A stretch of 7,801 bases of DNA from Bacteroidales bacterium UBA932 (GCA_002293585.1 DBDM01000141.1:4710-12510); one strand, 5' to 3'. Positions 1 to 6,197 are shown, counted from the first letter of the stretch. The notes: generated by a model from the letters alone, not told the origin. A program made the numbers and translations.

Positions 1-52
1 GCATGTGAATAAGCTGTCGGCATAAATTTTAGCGATAAAATATATAATGTAG

Positions 53-80
53 AATCCCGTCAATAATGGCGGGATTTTTT
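53..80 (+). terminator. Rho-independent terminator of a gene off the left edge
   Basis: A 10-bp stem (53-62 with 67-76, one G-T wobble) closes an ATAA tetraloop and runs directly into a six-T tract at 75-80. The polarity fits transcription coming from the left edge on the plus strand. Bases 1-52 contain early stops in all three plus frames (10-12, 23-25, 6-8), so at most the last few codons of the upstream gene could lie here and I cannot identify it. Confidence 0.8.
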
Positions 81-97
81 ATTTATAAAAAATTATG

Positions 98-105
98 TAT
101 CTTTG
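98..105 (+). promoter_or_regulatory. Bacteroidota-type -7 promoter element for the YbjN-like/protease operon
   Basis: TATCTTTG matches the TAnnTTTG -7 consensus of the Bacteroidota primary sigma factor. It lies 41 bp before the ATG at 147, giving an expected leader of roughly 35 nt. No perfect TTTG -33 box sits at the usual 19-21 bp; the position falls in the TTTT tract of the terminator at 75-80, a 3 of 4 match. The leader is A/T-rich with no purine-rich Shine-Dalgarno, as is common in this phylum. Confidence 0.6.
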
Positions 106-146
106 TATCAACAAAATGATAACGAATATACGCTACATAATAATTT

Positions 147-1310
147 ATGAAAAAAACATTCACATTCAACGCATCTACTATTGCTTCAACGGCCAGTAAG
201 ATGAATGACAGCGCTTTCGACTATAGCGTCGAGGCTTTTAAAAACAAGGATTACAAAGCATCGTTTCACGCCTTGTTGGATTACGTTAACGAAACATTTC
301 GTCCGAAATACGGCAATGCCGACGGTACCGAGTTTAATGTTCCGCACGGTTCTATTATTGTGACGGTGAAAATCGAAGGTGATGAGTTGAAGATTACGGC
401 GCCCTTTCTTTCATTGCCCGAAAAGAACAGAATTCCTTTGTTACGGCAAGTGACTTCTCTTAATTTTAACAACCTGGACCTGGCGCAAATCATTCTCGAA
501 GACGACCGTTTATTTTTTGAATATTCTTGTCCGATGGCGCTGGCCGAGCCTTATAAAATATATTATGTGTTGCAGGAAATATGCCGCATCGGCGACAGGT
601 ACGATGACGAATTTGTTACGAAATTTAATGCGCAACGCATTTATGAGCCGAAAATAACACCTTATGATCAAAAAACAGTAGACGGCATTTATCAGGTTAT
701 TCAGGATAGTTGCCGGGAGTGGAAAGAAGCGATTGGCCATTTTGAAGGCGCCCGCCAATATGGCTATGCCTGGAATGTAACCGTGACAACCGTGCTTAAA
801 GTGTTATACCATGCGCATCCGCAAGGGCAATTATTGAATGACCTGAATAAGTTTGTATGGGAATTAGACCGCGAGGACACTCCGCTTCCCGAAGTAGTGG
901 CGAACGGCAAGCAGGCGGTGGAATACCTTCAAAATATGTCGAAGGAAAAATTGGCGGAAAACCTGTATTTCATAGAAACATTTATTCCGGACAAGCGCCG
1001 TTCAACCCTGAAAAACATTCAGGAAAACTTCAAAAACGCTTACGACAGGGTGACGGAGGGACTGGAGCAGGAGAATTATTTACTCTGCTGCCTGATGATT
1101 ACCCACCAATTCTACAATATGTATTTCCATAACAATTTACAAGATGATGTGAATACTGTTGTAGTCAATGCACTGAAAAATGCGTCGGCAAAACCGTTCA
1201 ATGAAGCAGCCCCGATTTTATATAAAGCATTAAGCGATATCATGGAAGGCCGGCTGACTCCCGAATCGTCAGGCGGAGGCATCTTCAAAAAAATATTCAA
1301 AAAATCATAA
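147..1310 (+). CDS. YbjN/type III secretion chaperone-like domain protein with helical C-terminal half
   Basis: The protein has 387 residues and no signal peptide or membrane segment, so it is probably cytoplasmic. Residues about 28-165 have the alternating strand/helix layout of YbjN-like (type III secretion chaperone-like) domains: a strand pair near 68-85, LSLPEKNR at 88-95, a strand pair near 111-127 (IILEDDRLFFEY at 115-126), then a helix ending in GDRYDDEFVTKF (149-160). The same pattern recurs in the C-terminal domain of the protease encoded just downstream, which is the best clue to function. Residues about 170-370 look mostly helical and I do not recognise them. The protein ends in a Gly-rich linker and a basic amphipathic tail, GGGIFKKIFKKS (376-387). 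The next gene starts 32 bp downstream without a terminator, so the two are probably one operon. YbjN-type proteins are generally thought to act as chaperones or adaptors; a role as partner, regulator or substrate of the protease is inference. The YbjN assignment rests on pattern, not a profile search. The ATG at 147 is the only start that fits the promoter. Confidence 0.8.
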   Translation: MKKTFTFNASTIASTASKMNDSAFDYSVEAFKNKDYKASFHALLDYVNETFRPKYGNADGTEFNVPHGSIIVTVKIEGDELKITAPFLSLPEKNRIPLLRQVTSLNFNNLDLAQIILEDDRLFFEYSCPMALAEPYKIYYVLQEICRIGDRYDDEFVTKFNAQRIYEPKITPYDQKTVDGIYQVIQDSCREWKEAIGHFEGARQYGYAWNVTVTTVLKVLYHAHPQGQLLNDLNKFVWELDREDTPLPEVVANGKQAVEYLQNMSKEKLAENLYFIETFIPDKRRSTLKNIQENFKNAYDRVTEGLEQENYLLCCLMITHQFYNMYFHNNLQDDVNTVVVNALKNASAKPFNEAAPILYKALSDIMEGRLTPESSGGGIFKKIFKKS

Positions 1311-1342
1311 GCAGTAACAAGCATATTAATCAAGTATAAATT

Positions 1343-2428
1343 ATGGAACAAAATAATATTTTCAATACCGTATTCAAAGTTAATCATGCCGGCGGCACAG
1401 GCAGTTGTTTTTACCTGAAACAGTACAATCTTTTCGTCACCAACTATCACGTGGTGGAAGGTTTCAAAAAACTGGCCATTAAAGATAACGACCAGAATTC
1501 TTTTCTTGCGAATGTTATCCTCGTAAATCCTGTTCGCGATATTGCGTTGCTGCAGGCGGAAGGTGATTTTTCGGCGCTTCCCGAAATAGGATTGTCGAAC
1601 GTGGAAGAAATTCGTATAGGACAAAAAATTAATGTAGCCGGTTATCCGTTCGGCATGCCTTTTACGGTAACCGAAGGCACTGTTTCATCGCCCAAGCAAT
1701 TGATGAATAACAGCTACTACATTCAGACAGATGCGGCCGTAAATCCGGGGAATAGCGGCGGACCAATGTTCAACGATAGAAACGAAGTGATTGCTATTAC
1801 CGTAAGTAAATTCAACAATGCCGACAACACAGGCTTCGGTATACCGGTATCCGCATTGAAAGAAATGTTGGAGAGCGTCAATGAACTGGACAGAAATATT
1901 TTTAATGTACAATGTCCCAGTTGCGGCGTGCTGATTTCTACCGAAGAAGAATACTGCCCATCGTGCGGCGAACAGTTGAATAAAGACGTTTTCAAAGAAA
2001 GAGGATTGACCGACCTGGCCGTTTTCTGCGAGCAGGCTATCCGCGATATGGATATAGACCCTGTGCATGCGCGTGTTGGTTTCGAAAGCTGGAAATTCCA
2101 TAAAGGAAGCTCGGAGATACGTCTGTTTGTTTACCAACGGGCTTACCTGTTCTGCGCTTCTCCTATCAATATCCTCCCGAAAAAAGAGTTGGAACCGGTG
2201 CTCAACTATATGCTCATGGCTCCTGCAAAACCTTACCAGTTAGGACTGCAAGGAAGTGAAATATACCTCTCTTACCGCGTGCATATTTCCGACATTTTCT
2301 CAAGCTACAAGGATGAAGTTCGCCAAAATATTACCAAGATGGCATTCATGGCCGATGCGTTGGATAACGTACTGGTAGACACTTTCGGCTGTACTTTTTC
2401 CGAGTATACGAAGAAAGATGCGGTGTAA
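1343..2428 (+). CDS. Cytosolic trypsin-like serine peptidase with zinc ribbon and C-terminal YbjN-like domain
   Basis: The 361-residue protein has three parts. Residues about 10-180 are a trypsin-like (HtrA/DegP-type, S1C-like) peptidase: oxyanion-side GTGSCF (19-23), catalytic His36 in TNYHVVEG, Asp66 in RDIALL, and Ser138 in NPGNSGGP. The whole triad is present, so activity is expected. Residues 191-208 form a zinc ribbon with two CPSCG knuckles (Cys191, 194, 205, 208). Residues about 222-355 resemble a YbjN-like domain, with MADALDNVLVDTFG (336-349) matching IGDRYDDEFVTKFN in the upstream gene product. Unlike DegP it has no signal peptide and no PDZ domain, so it should act in the cytoplasm. 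The start at 1343 follows the upstream stop by 32 bp with no Shine-Dalgarno; nearby in-frame alternatives were not needed because the GTG catalytic core begins by residue 18. Substrate and trigger are unknown. The zinc ribbon and YbjN-like domain plausibly recruit substrate or sense a partner (inference). No terminator is visible after the stop at 2428. Confidence 0.88.
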   Translation: MEQNNIFNTVFKVNHAGGTGSCFYLKQYNLFVTNYHVVEGFKKLAIKDNDQNSFLANVILVNPVRDIALLQAEGDFSALPEIGLSNVEEIRIGQKINVAGYPFGMPFTVTEGTVSSPKQLMNNSYYIQTDAAVNPGNSGGPMFNDRNEVIAITVSKFNNADNTGFGIPVSALKEMLESVNELDRNIFNVQCPSCGVLISTEEEYCPSCGEQLNKDVFKERGLTDLAVFCEQAIRDMDIDPVHARVGFESWKFHKGSSEIRLFVYQRAYLFCASPINILPKKELEPVLNYMLMAPAKPYQLGLQGSEIYLSYRVHISDIFSSYKDEVRQNITKMAFMADALDNVLVDTFGCTFSEYTKKDAV

Positions 2429-2466
2429 ACCGAGGAGGGGTAAAAAACAAGATATTTCTCCATAAT

Positions 2467-2519
2467 TTTTGATATTTCAGTAATTATTTGTATTTTTGTA
2501 CTGAAATATCAGTAATTAT
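2467..2519 (+). promoter_or_regulatory. Paired inverted HipB operators over the hipBA promoter
   Basis: The downstream site 2499-2514 is a perfect dyad, TACTGA-AATA-TCAGTA. The upstream site 2467-2482 is the same 16-mer in the opposite orientation with two mismatches (14 of 16). Together they give an exact 12-bp inverted repeat, GATATTTCAGTA (2471-2482) and TACTGAAATATC (2499-2510). Site centres are 32 bp apart, about three helical turns, so dimers would sit on the same DNA face. One site covers the -33 box, the other lies just after the -7 box over the expected transcription start. TCAGTAATTAT also repeats directly at 2477-2487 and 2509-2519. HipB/Xre antitoxins bind such dyads to repress their own operon; that HipB binds here is inferred from position. 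Confidence 0.7.
2468..2498 (+). promoter_or_regulatory. hipBA promoter (-33 TTTG, -7 TATTTTTG)
   Basis: TTTG at 2468-2471 and TATTTTTG at 2491-2498 are separated by 19 bp and match both Bacteroidota primary promoter elements. Transcription would start near 2504-2506, leaving a leader of only about 12-14 nt before the hipB ATG at 2518. Both ends of the promoter are covered by the operator repeats described separately, as expected for an autoregulated toxin-antitoxin operon. Confidence 0.75.
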
Positions 2520-2895
2520 GAAATCAAAAAATGCTCCATACACCCAAAAGCAGAAGAATATTCTCGCTCAATTGGGGGAAAATATCAAGCTCGCCCGGTT
2601 ACGCCGAAAGCTATCCGTTTTGTCTATGGCGGAACGGGCGGGAATGGCCCCATCCACGCTGGCAAACATTGAAAAAGGCTTGCCGTCGGTTTCGTTGGGC
2701 AATTACCTTCAAGTGTTATCTGTATTAGGATTAGCGGGTGATTTGTTACTTATAGCAGAAAAAGACCCGCTGGGAAGGCAGATACAGGACGCCGGACTGA
2801 TCGTCAAAAAAAGAGCGCCGAAGAAAAAGAAATATCCTTCGGTGCTTGATCCTATCATTGACAAAGGAGAAAATTATACACCGGAATTTGAATGA
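2518..2895 (+). CDS. hipB: HipB-family Xre-type antitoxin and repressor
   Basis: The 125-residue protein has a Cro/C1 (Xre) helix-turn-helix at about residues 17-75: LGENIKLARLRRKLSVLSMA leads into AGMAPSTLANIEKG, the recognition region, followed by LGNYLQVLSVLGL. The DPLGRQIQD segment (about 83-91) and a basic stretch KKRAPKKKK (about 97-105) follow, then an acidic, probably flexible tail ending in PEFE. HipB proteins dimerise, repress their operon and neutralise the HipA kinase. I chose the ATG at 2518; an in-frame TTG at 2488 lies within the promoter, upstream of the -7 element, and cannot be on the transcript made from it. hipA begins 4 bp after the stop, so the genes should be translationally coupled. 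Together with the paired operators and a complete HipA downstream, the assignment is firm. Confidence 0.9.
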   Translation: MKSKNAPYTQKQKNILAQLGENIKLARLRRKLSVLSMAERAGMAPSTLANIEKGLPSVSLGNYLQVLSVLGLAGDLLLIAEKDPLGRQIQDAGLIVKKRAPKKKKYPSVLDPIIDKGENYTPEFE

Positions 2896-2899
2896 GCCG

Positions 2900-4201
2900 A
2901 TGAAAACAAATAATGAAAAGAAAATTCTTGTGTATGCCGATTGGTATATGTTCGACACGCCCCGCCTGGTAGGTAAGTTACATTTTGCTGCTGTGCGTGG
3001 AAAGACCGTTTATTCTTTCGAATATGATCAGGAATGGATAAAAACAGGAATAGCTATAGATCCGGAATTGCCGCTTGTTGCAGGAATCCACTATAGCTCT
3101 TCGAACGAAAATTTTGGAATTTTCCAAGATGCTTCGCCCGACAGGTGGGGGCAACTGTTGATGAAACGACGGGAAGTTTTGTTAGCGAAAAAAGAGAAAA
3201 GGGAGCTGCAGGCTCTACGTGGAATTGATTTCATGTTAGGAGTACATGATGCTCACCGCATAGGGGGACTACGGTTCAAAGAAAATGAAGATGGGGATTT
3301 TTTAAGCAATGACAAATTATTGGCGGCACCTCCCTGGACATCGCTCCGTGAATTGGAGTATGCGGCAGAGCAGTATGAAAAAAATACCGACCGGCCGGAT
3401 GAGACATCATTAAAATGGATTAACCAATTGATTGCTCCGGGATCATCGTTGGGAGGCGCCCGTCCGAAAGCAGATGTAGTTGATTCGAAAGGTATACTAT
3501 GGATAGCCAAATTTCCAAGTCAGAGGGATGATGCGGACACGGGTTTGTGGGAAATGATTATTCACGAATTGGCCGAGAAAGCCAAGCTCTGCGTGCCTCA
3601 GGCAAGCGTAAGACGACTAAGCTCTTCTCACCATACTTTTTTATCCCGGCGTTTTGACCGTACTGCAGAGGGTCAGCGTATCCACTATGCTTCGGCAATG
3701 ACCTTACTGCAACATACGGATGGTGATGATGCCAATAGCGGAGCCAGCTACCTCGAATTAGTCGAATTTATTAAGTCACATTGCGCAGATGTAGCAACCA
3801 ATCTTGAGGAATTATTCCGGAGGGTACTTTTTTCCGTTTGTGTGTCGAATACCGACGATCATTTAAGAAATCATGGTTTTTTATATACCGAAGACGGGTG
3901 GACACTTTCGCCTGCCTTTGACATTAACGCCAACGAAACAGGCACAGGGTTAAAGTTAAACATAGATGAAAGCGACAACGCCTTGAACGTAGCTTTAGTG
4001 ATGAGTACAGCGCCCCATTATTTGTTATCGACTGAACGTGCCGATGAAATAAATAATGAAGTTGCTTCCGCCGTTGCTCAATGGCGGGACGTGGCGGCCA
4101 AATATAAAGCATCCCCTTCTGAAATAGAACGGAAAGCACCTGCGTTTAGATTGCAGGTTGCAACTACTTTACACTATCAATCATTGCTTCCTAAAAAATA
4201 G
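2900..4201 (+). CDS. hipA: HipA-family serine/threonine kinase toxin
   Basis: This 433-residue protein has both usual HipA parts in one chain, whereas many Bacteroidota HipA systems are split. The N-terminal subdomain (about 10-125) holds LVGKLHF and the conserved FGIFQDASPDRWG (72-84). The C-terminal kinase core has the Gly-rich loop GSSLGGARPK (181-190) whose Ser residues are candidates for inhibitory autophosphorylation, Lys204 in WIAKF as the likely ATP-binding lysine, FLSRRFDR (247-254), the catalytic loop NTDDHLRNHGF (317-327) with Asp319 as likely base and Asn324, and the metal-binding Asp341 in SPAFDINA. All key residues are present, so kinase activity is expected. In E. coli HipA phosphorylates glutamyl-tRNA synthetase; the target here is unknown. 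The ATG at 2900 follows hipB by 4 bp. In-frame TTG codons at 2846 and 2888 lie inside hipB and would add a non-conserved leader. No terminator follows; the last 25 bp overlap the convergent mrr-like gene. Confidence 0.93.
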   Translation: MKTNNEKKILVYADWYMFDTPRLVGKLHFAAVRGKTVYSFEYDQEWIKTGIAIDPELPLVAGIHYSSSNENFGIFQDASPDRWGQLLMKRREVLLAKKEKRELQALRGIDFMLGVHDAHRIGGLRFKENEDGDFLSNDKLLAAPPWTSLRELEYAAEQYEKNTDRPDETSLKWINQLIAPGSSLGGARPKADVVDSKGILWIAKFPSQRDDADTGLWEMIIHELAEKAKLCVPQASVRRLSSSHHTFLSRRFDRTAEGQRIHYASAMTLLQHTDGDDANSGASYLELVEFIKSHCADVATNLEELFRRVLFSVCVSNTDDHLRNHGFLYTEDGWTLSPAFDINANETGTGLKLNIDESDNALNVALVMSTAPHYLLSTERADEINNEVASAVAQWRDVAAKYKASPSEIERKAPAFRLQVATTLHYQSLLPKK

Positions 4202-4716
4202 ATAGGATAAGCATTTTTACTTCTTATAAAATCTTTAATTCCACAAATAGCTTGTTCTTCTAGCAAATCAAGATTTGCTTTTTGAGTTTGTGGTTTATTT
4301 TCTTCAAGTTCTATCGGCTCATCTTCCACAGACTTACCCTTTTTAGGTTTGTTATCTTTATTGGCCGCCCAAGTTCTATATAATTGAGATGCTGTTTCAA
4401 GAAGTTTTGCCGGCCCAAGTTTAATCGCCTTTTCACCTTCCTCCGTTAGATACCAGATACCTTTATTTTTTCTCAAAAATCCCGCTTTAATTCCATCAAT
4501 AGTATAGAAATGCAAAATTGACTCCCAACGAACATATCCTGTTTTTTCATAAACTTGTTTTTCCCATTCGGTCAGTTCAACAGTCTTGCGAATTTTGTCT
4601 ATTACTTGTTTGCCAGAAAGCTGACCACCTGCTTCTTTTAATATTTTAAAGGCTGCAAACATTGTTTTGGCAGCCGATTGTTTTGATGGAGCTAATTTTT
4701 CTAATTCTTTATCCAT
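4177..4716 (-). CDS. Truncated Mrr-type protein retaining the N-terminal winged-helix domain
   Basis: The 179-residue product resembles the N-terminal DNA-binding domain of Mrr-type type IV restriction endonucleases (Mrr_N). Residues about 15-100 form a winged helix, with LSGKQVIDKIRK (33-44), RWESILHFYTIDGIKAGFL (63-81) and the wing KNKGIWYLTEEGEKAI (83-98). A charged Lys/Glu-rich linker follows (about 117-148), then LLEEQAICGIKDFIRSKNAY (151-170). In full-length Mrr proteins that stretch leads into a YxFQxLV segment and a PD-(D/E)xK nuclease domain. Here similarity appears to end at Tyr170, and the last nine residues (PIYFLGSND) are read mainly from the reverse strand of the hipA 3' end. 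The nuclease domain is missing, so I infer a gene remnant with no cleavage activity, although a free-standing DNA-binding protein cannot be excluded. Start ATG at 4716, 66 bp after hepT on the same strand, possibly co-transcribed with it. Base composition looks more A/T-rich than the SDR and receptor genes to the right. Confidence 0.75.
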   Translation of the reverse strand: MDKELEKLAPSKQSAAKTMFAAFKILKEAGGQLSGKQVIDKIRKTVELTEWEKQVYEKTGYVRWESILHFYTIDGIKAGFLRKNKGIWYLTEEGEKAIKLGPAKLLETASQLYRTWAANKDNKPKKGKSVEDEPIELEENKPQTQKANLDLLEEQAICGIKDFIRSKNAYPIYFLGSND

Positions 4717-4782
4717 TGCGTAATTTATTTTAAGCCGTCTAAAAAACCGATAAATATCCTGAAAATACCATCTAATTATACC

Positions 4783-5118
4783 TTAAACCAACTTTACTAA
4801 TTCCGCCCTAAGTTTCGGTAAATCGTCAATAATCGTTTGCCAAACAATGGTCTCGTCCGCTTCATAGTAGCCATGTACCAAGACATGACGCATACCAATA
4901 ATTTCATTCCATGCAATGTCCGAATGCGCTGCTCTATATTCTTTAGTCAGTAAATTGGCTGCTTCACCAACAACCGCAAGGTCTCTAAATATGGCATGTT
5001 TCATCATTTTATTTGATTTAAAATCGTCAAATGACTTACCAGCCGCAAATTCCAAAATGTCATTTACAGCTTCAAACATATGTTGCATGCGCTCTATGTC
5101 ACGTGGTTTTTCTCTCAT
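4783..5118 (-). CDS. hepT: HepT-like HEPN (DUF86) ribonuclease toxin
   Basis: The 111-residue, largely helical protein matches the HepT/DUF86 branch of the HEPN superfamily in length and motif. The signature Rx4HxY is complete: Arg77, His82 and Tyr84 in RHVLVHGYY, preceded by the typical FRDLAVVGEAANLL (44-57) and IAWNEIIGMR (68-77). HEPN toxins of this type are RNA-cutting enzymes; in characterised pairs the adjacent MNT protein adenylylates the Tyr of the motif to neutralise it. The start codon lies inside the 3' end of mntA (20-bp overlap), so translation should be coupled. Transcription most likely starts at the mntA promoter. The gene is intact. The chromosomal role, phage defence or stabilisation, cannot be read from the sequence. 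Confidence 0.9.
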   Translation of the reverse strand: MREKPRDIERMQHMFEAVNDILEFAAGKSFDDFKSNKMMKHAIFRDLAVVGEAANLLTKEYRAAHSDIAWNEIIGMRHVLVHGYYEADETIVWQTIIDDLPKLRAELVKLV

Positions 5119-5398
5119 AAATCAACACTTTATCGTGCTCTATCGACCGACGGGCAAAAGGTTTCAACATACCTGCCTGTACCAAATCAATTTTATGCCC
5201 GGTAATTTGCTCCAAATCATACACTATTGCACCATAATTAAATAAACTGATTTTTACTCCGGGAATAAATTCTACCAATATATCAATATCACTGTCGACC
5301 GTTTCCTCATTGCGGGCAAACGAACCGAACAACCAGGCTTTCTGCACCGGAGTCTGTGCTAAACTCAATTGTATATTATGAAGTAAAGCCTTATTCAT
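5099..5398 (-). CDS. mntA: MntA-like minimal nucleotidyltransferase antitoxin
   Basis: The 99-residue protein is a minimal nucleotidyltransferase (MNT). It carries GSFARNEETVDSDID (25-39), the GSx10DxD signature with Asp37 and Asp39 as metal ligands, and a third acidic residue, Asp71, in HKIDLV. The complete triad predicts an active enzyme. MntA antitoxins transfer AMP from ATP to their HEPN partner, here hepT, whose start overlaps the mntA end by 20 bp. I chose the ATG at 5398: it lies about 20-25 nt after the -7 element and has AGGA about 8 nt upstream (reverse of 5407-5410), a rare visible Shine-Dalgarno in this window. The reading frame extends upstream to 5494, but that would cross the promoter and the SDR stop codon and adds non-conserved residues. 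Confidence 0.9.
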   Translation of the reverse strand: MNKALLHNIQLSLAQTPVQKAWLFGSFARNEETVDSDIDILVEFIPGVKISLFNYGAIVYDLEQITGHKIDLVQAGMLKPFARRSIEHDKVLIYERKTT

Positions 5399-5423
5399 GA
5401 GTTGATTCCTATTGATGAATGTA

Positions 5424-5456
5424 CAAAGATATAAAAAATAATTGAAATAATTCAAC
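5424..5456 (-). promoter_or_regulatory. mntA-hepT promoter overlapping the SDR stop codon
   Basis: On the minus strand TATCTTTG (5424-5431) is a perfect TAnnTTTG -7 element. GTTG (5453-5456), 21 bp upstream, is a 3 of 4 match to the TTTG -33 box and overlaps the SDR stop codon (5452-5454). A small inverted repeat TTGAA-ATAA-TTCAA (5442-5455) lies between and over the elements and could be an operator. The promoter makes mntA-hepT independent of the SDR gene although they share a strand and are 53 bp apart. Confidence 0.6.
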
Positions 5457-6165
5457 ACCTTTCCCAAATCCACCGGGGAATCAGGCGCCAGCAAAAGACT
5501 ACGAAATTCCAGCGGAAAGGCAGGTAAACAGCGCGTTGCTTCCGGTCGATAGCCCTGTAAATGCCTTTCACCACTTTCGACAAGGGAGCAATCAACGGGT
5601 AGTTATGACCTTTTAGAAAATCAGTGTCAATAAAACCCGGCATCAGGGTGGTAAACTTTAAATTGATCTTTTCGTGGCGCGCCCGTTGCGCTAAAGCATC
5701 AACATATTGTCGCATGTAGCGCTTGGACGCCGAATAAGCCGGTGATTGGCGCAAAGCCCGCACACTCGCTACCGAGGAAGTGACCACTATATGCCCCGAT
5801 TTCGTTTGTTTGAAATAATTATAACCAAAAACCATCATGGCGGTAAATCCAAGGGCATTGACTCTTACCGCCTGCATCTCTACTTCCGCATCCAGTTCCG
5901 CCAGGTCTTTACCGTAACCGGCATTAATAAACAGCCTGTCCATACCGCCCATTTCGTCTACCAGTTCCCGGAGTTTTTCTACGGCCGATTCATCGGTAAT
6001 ATCCATAGTTTTGATATGGACATTCGCCGGATATTGTTGCCTGATCTCTTCCAGCAAAGCCGTCCTGCGACCGGTAATGCCAACCGTTAATCCCCGTTGA
6101 GCATAATGCTCCGCCACAGCCCGTCCGATGCCGGAAGTAGCGCCTATGATAATTATTTTTTCCAC
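5452..6165 (-). CDS. Classical short-chain dehydrogenase/reductase (SDR), substrate unknown
   Basis: The 237-residue protein has all classical SDR motifs: the dinucleotide-binding GATSGIG (8-14), Asp55 in MDITD near the adenine, NAGYG (81-85), Asn103, the catalytic Ser131 in VVTSSVAS, YSASK with Tyr144 and Lys148, and PGFIDT (176-181). It should be an active NAD(P)H-dependent oxidoreductase. The Arg pair in TGRR (31-34), after the second strand, leans towards NADP(H), which is inference. The C-terminus, about 214-237, is rich in Trp, Phe, Val and Ile with scattered Arg (for example FVVFCWRLIPRW) and may attach the enzyme to the membrane. The start is GTG at 6165, placing the first strand right at the N-terminus as usual in the family; no ATG upstream fits. 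It has its own strong promoter and is divergent from the TonB-dependent receptor. The natural substrate cannot be judged from sequence. Confidence 0.92.
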   Translation of the reverse strand: MEKIIIIGATSGIGRAVAEHYAQRGLTVGITGRRTALLEEIRQQYPANVHIKTMDITDESAVEKLRELVDEMGGMDRLFINAGYGKDLAELDAEVEMQAVRVNALGFTAMMVFGYNYFKQTKSGHIVVTSSVASVRALRQSPAYSASKRYMRQYVDALAQRARHEKINLKFTTLMPGFIDTDFLKGHNYPLIAPLSKVVKGIYRAIDRKQRAVYLPFRWNFVVFCWRLIPRWIWERC

Positions 6166-6197
6166 CGCTCTATCCGAAAATTAAAATTTCTTATAGA

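Noticed and set aside
1112..2137. Open frames of 150-170 codons on the minus strand within the protease operon.
   Set aside because: They lie opposite real domains with complete catalytic motifs and show no motif or promoter of their own.
2471..2510. The 12-bp inverted repeats around the hipBA -7 box as an invertible (phase-variable) promoter.
   Set aside because: The repeats are only 16 bp apart, too short for known site-specific inversion, and no invertase gene is present. Operators explain them better.
2488..2517. An upstream TTG start at 2488 adding ten residues to HipB.
   Set aside because: It lies in front of the -7 element and expected transcription start, so it would not be on the mRNA from the promoter recognised here.
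5399..5494. N-terminal extension of MntA to 5494.
   Set aside because: It would run through the promoter and the SDR 3' end; the ATG at 5398 has a Shine-Dalgarno and gives the normal MNT length.
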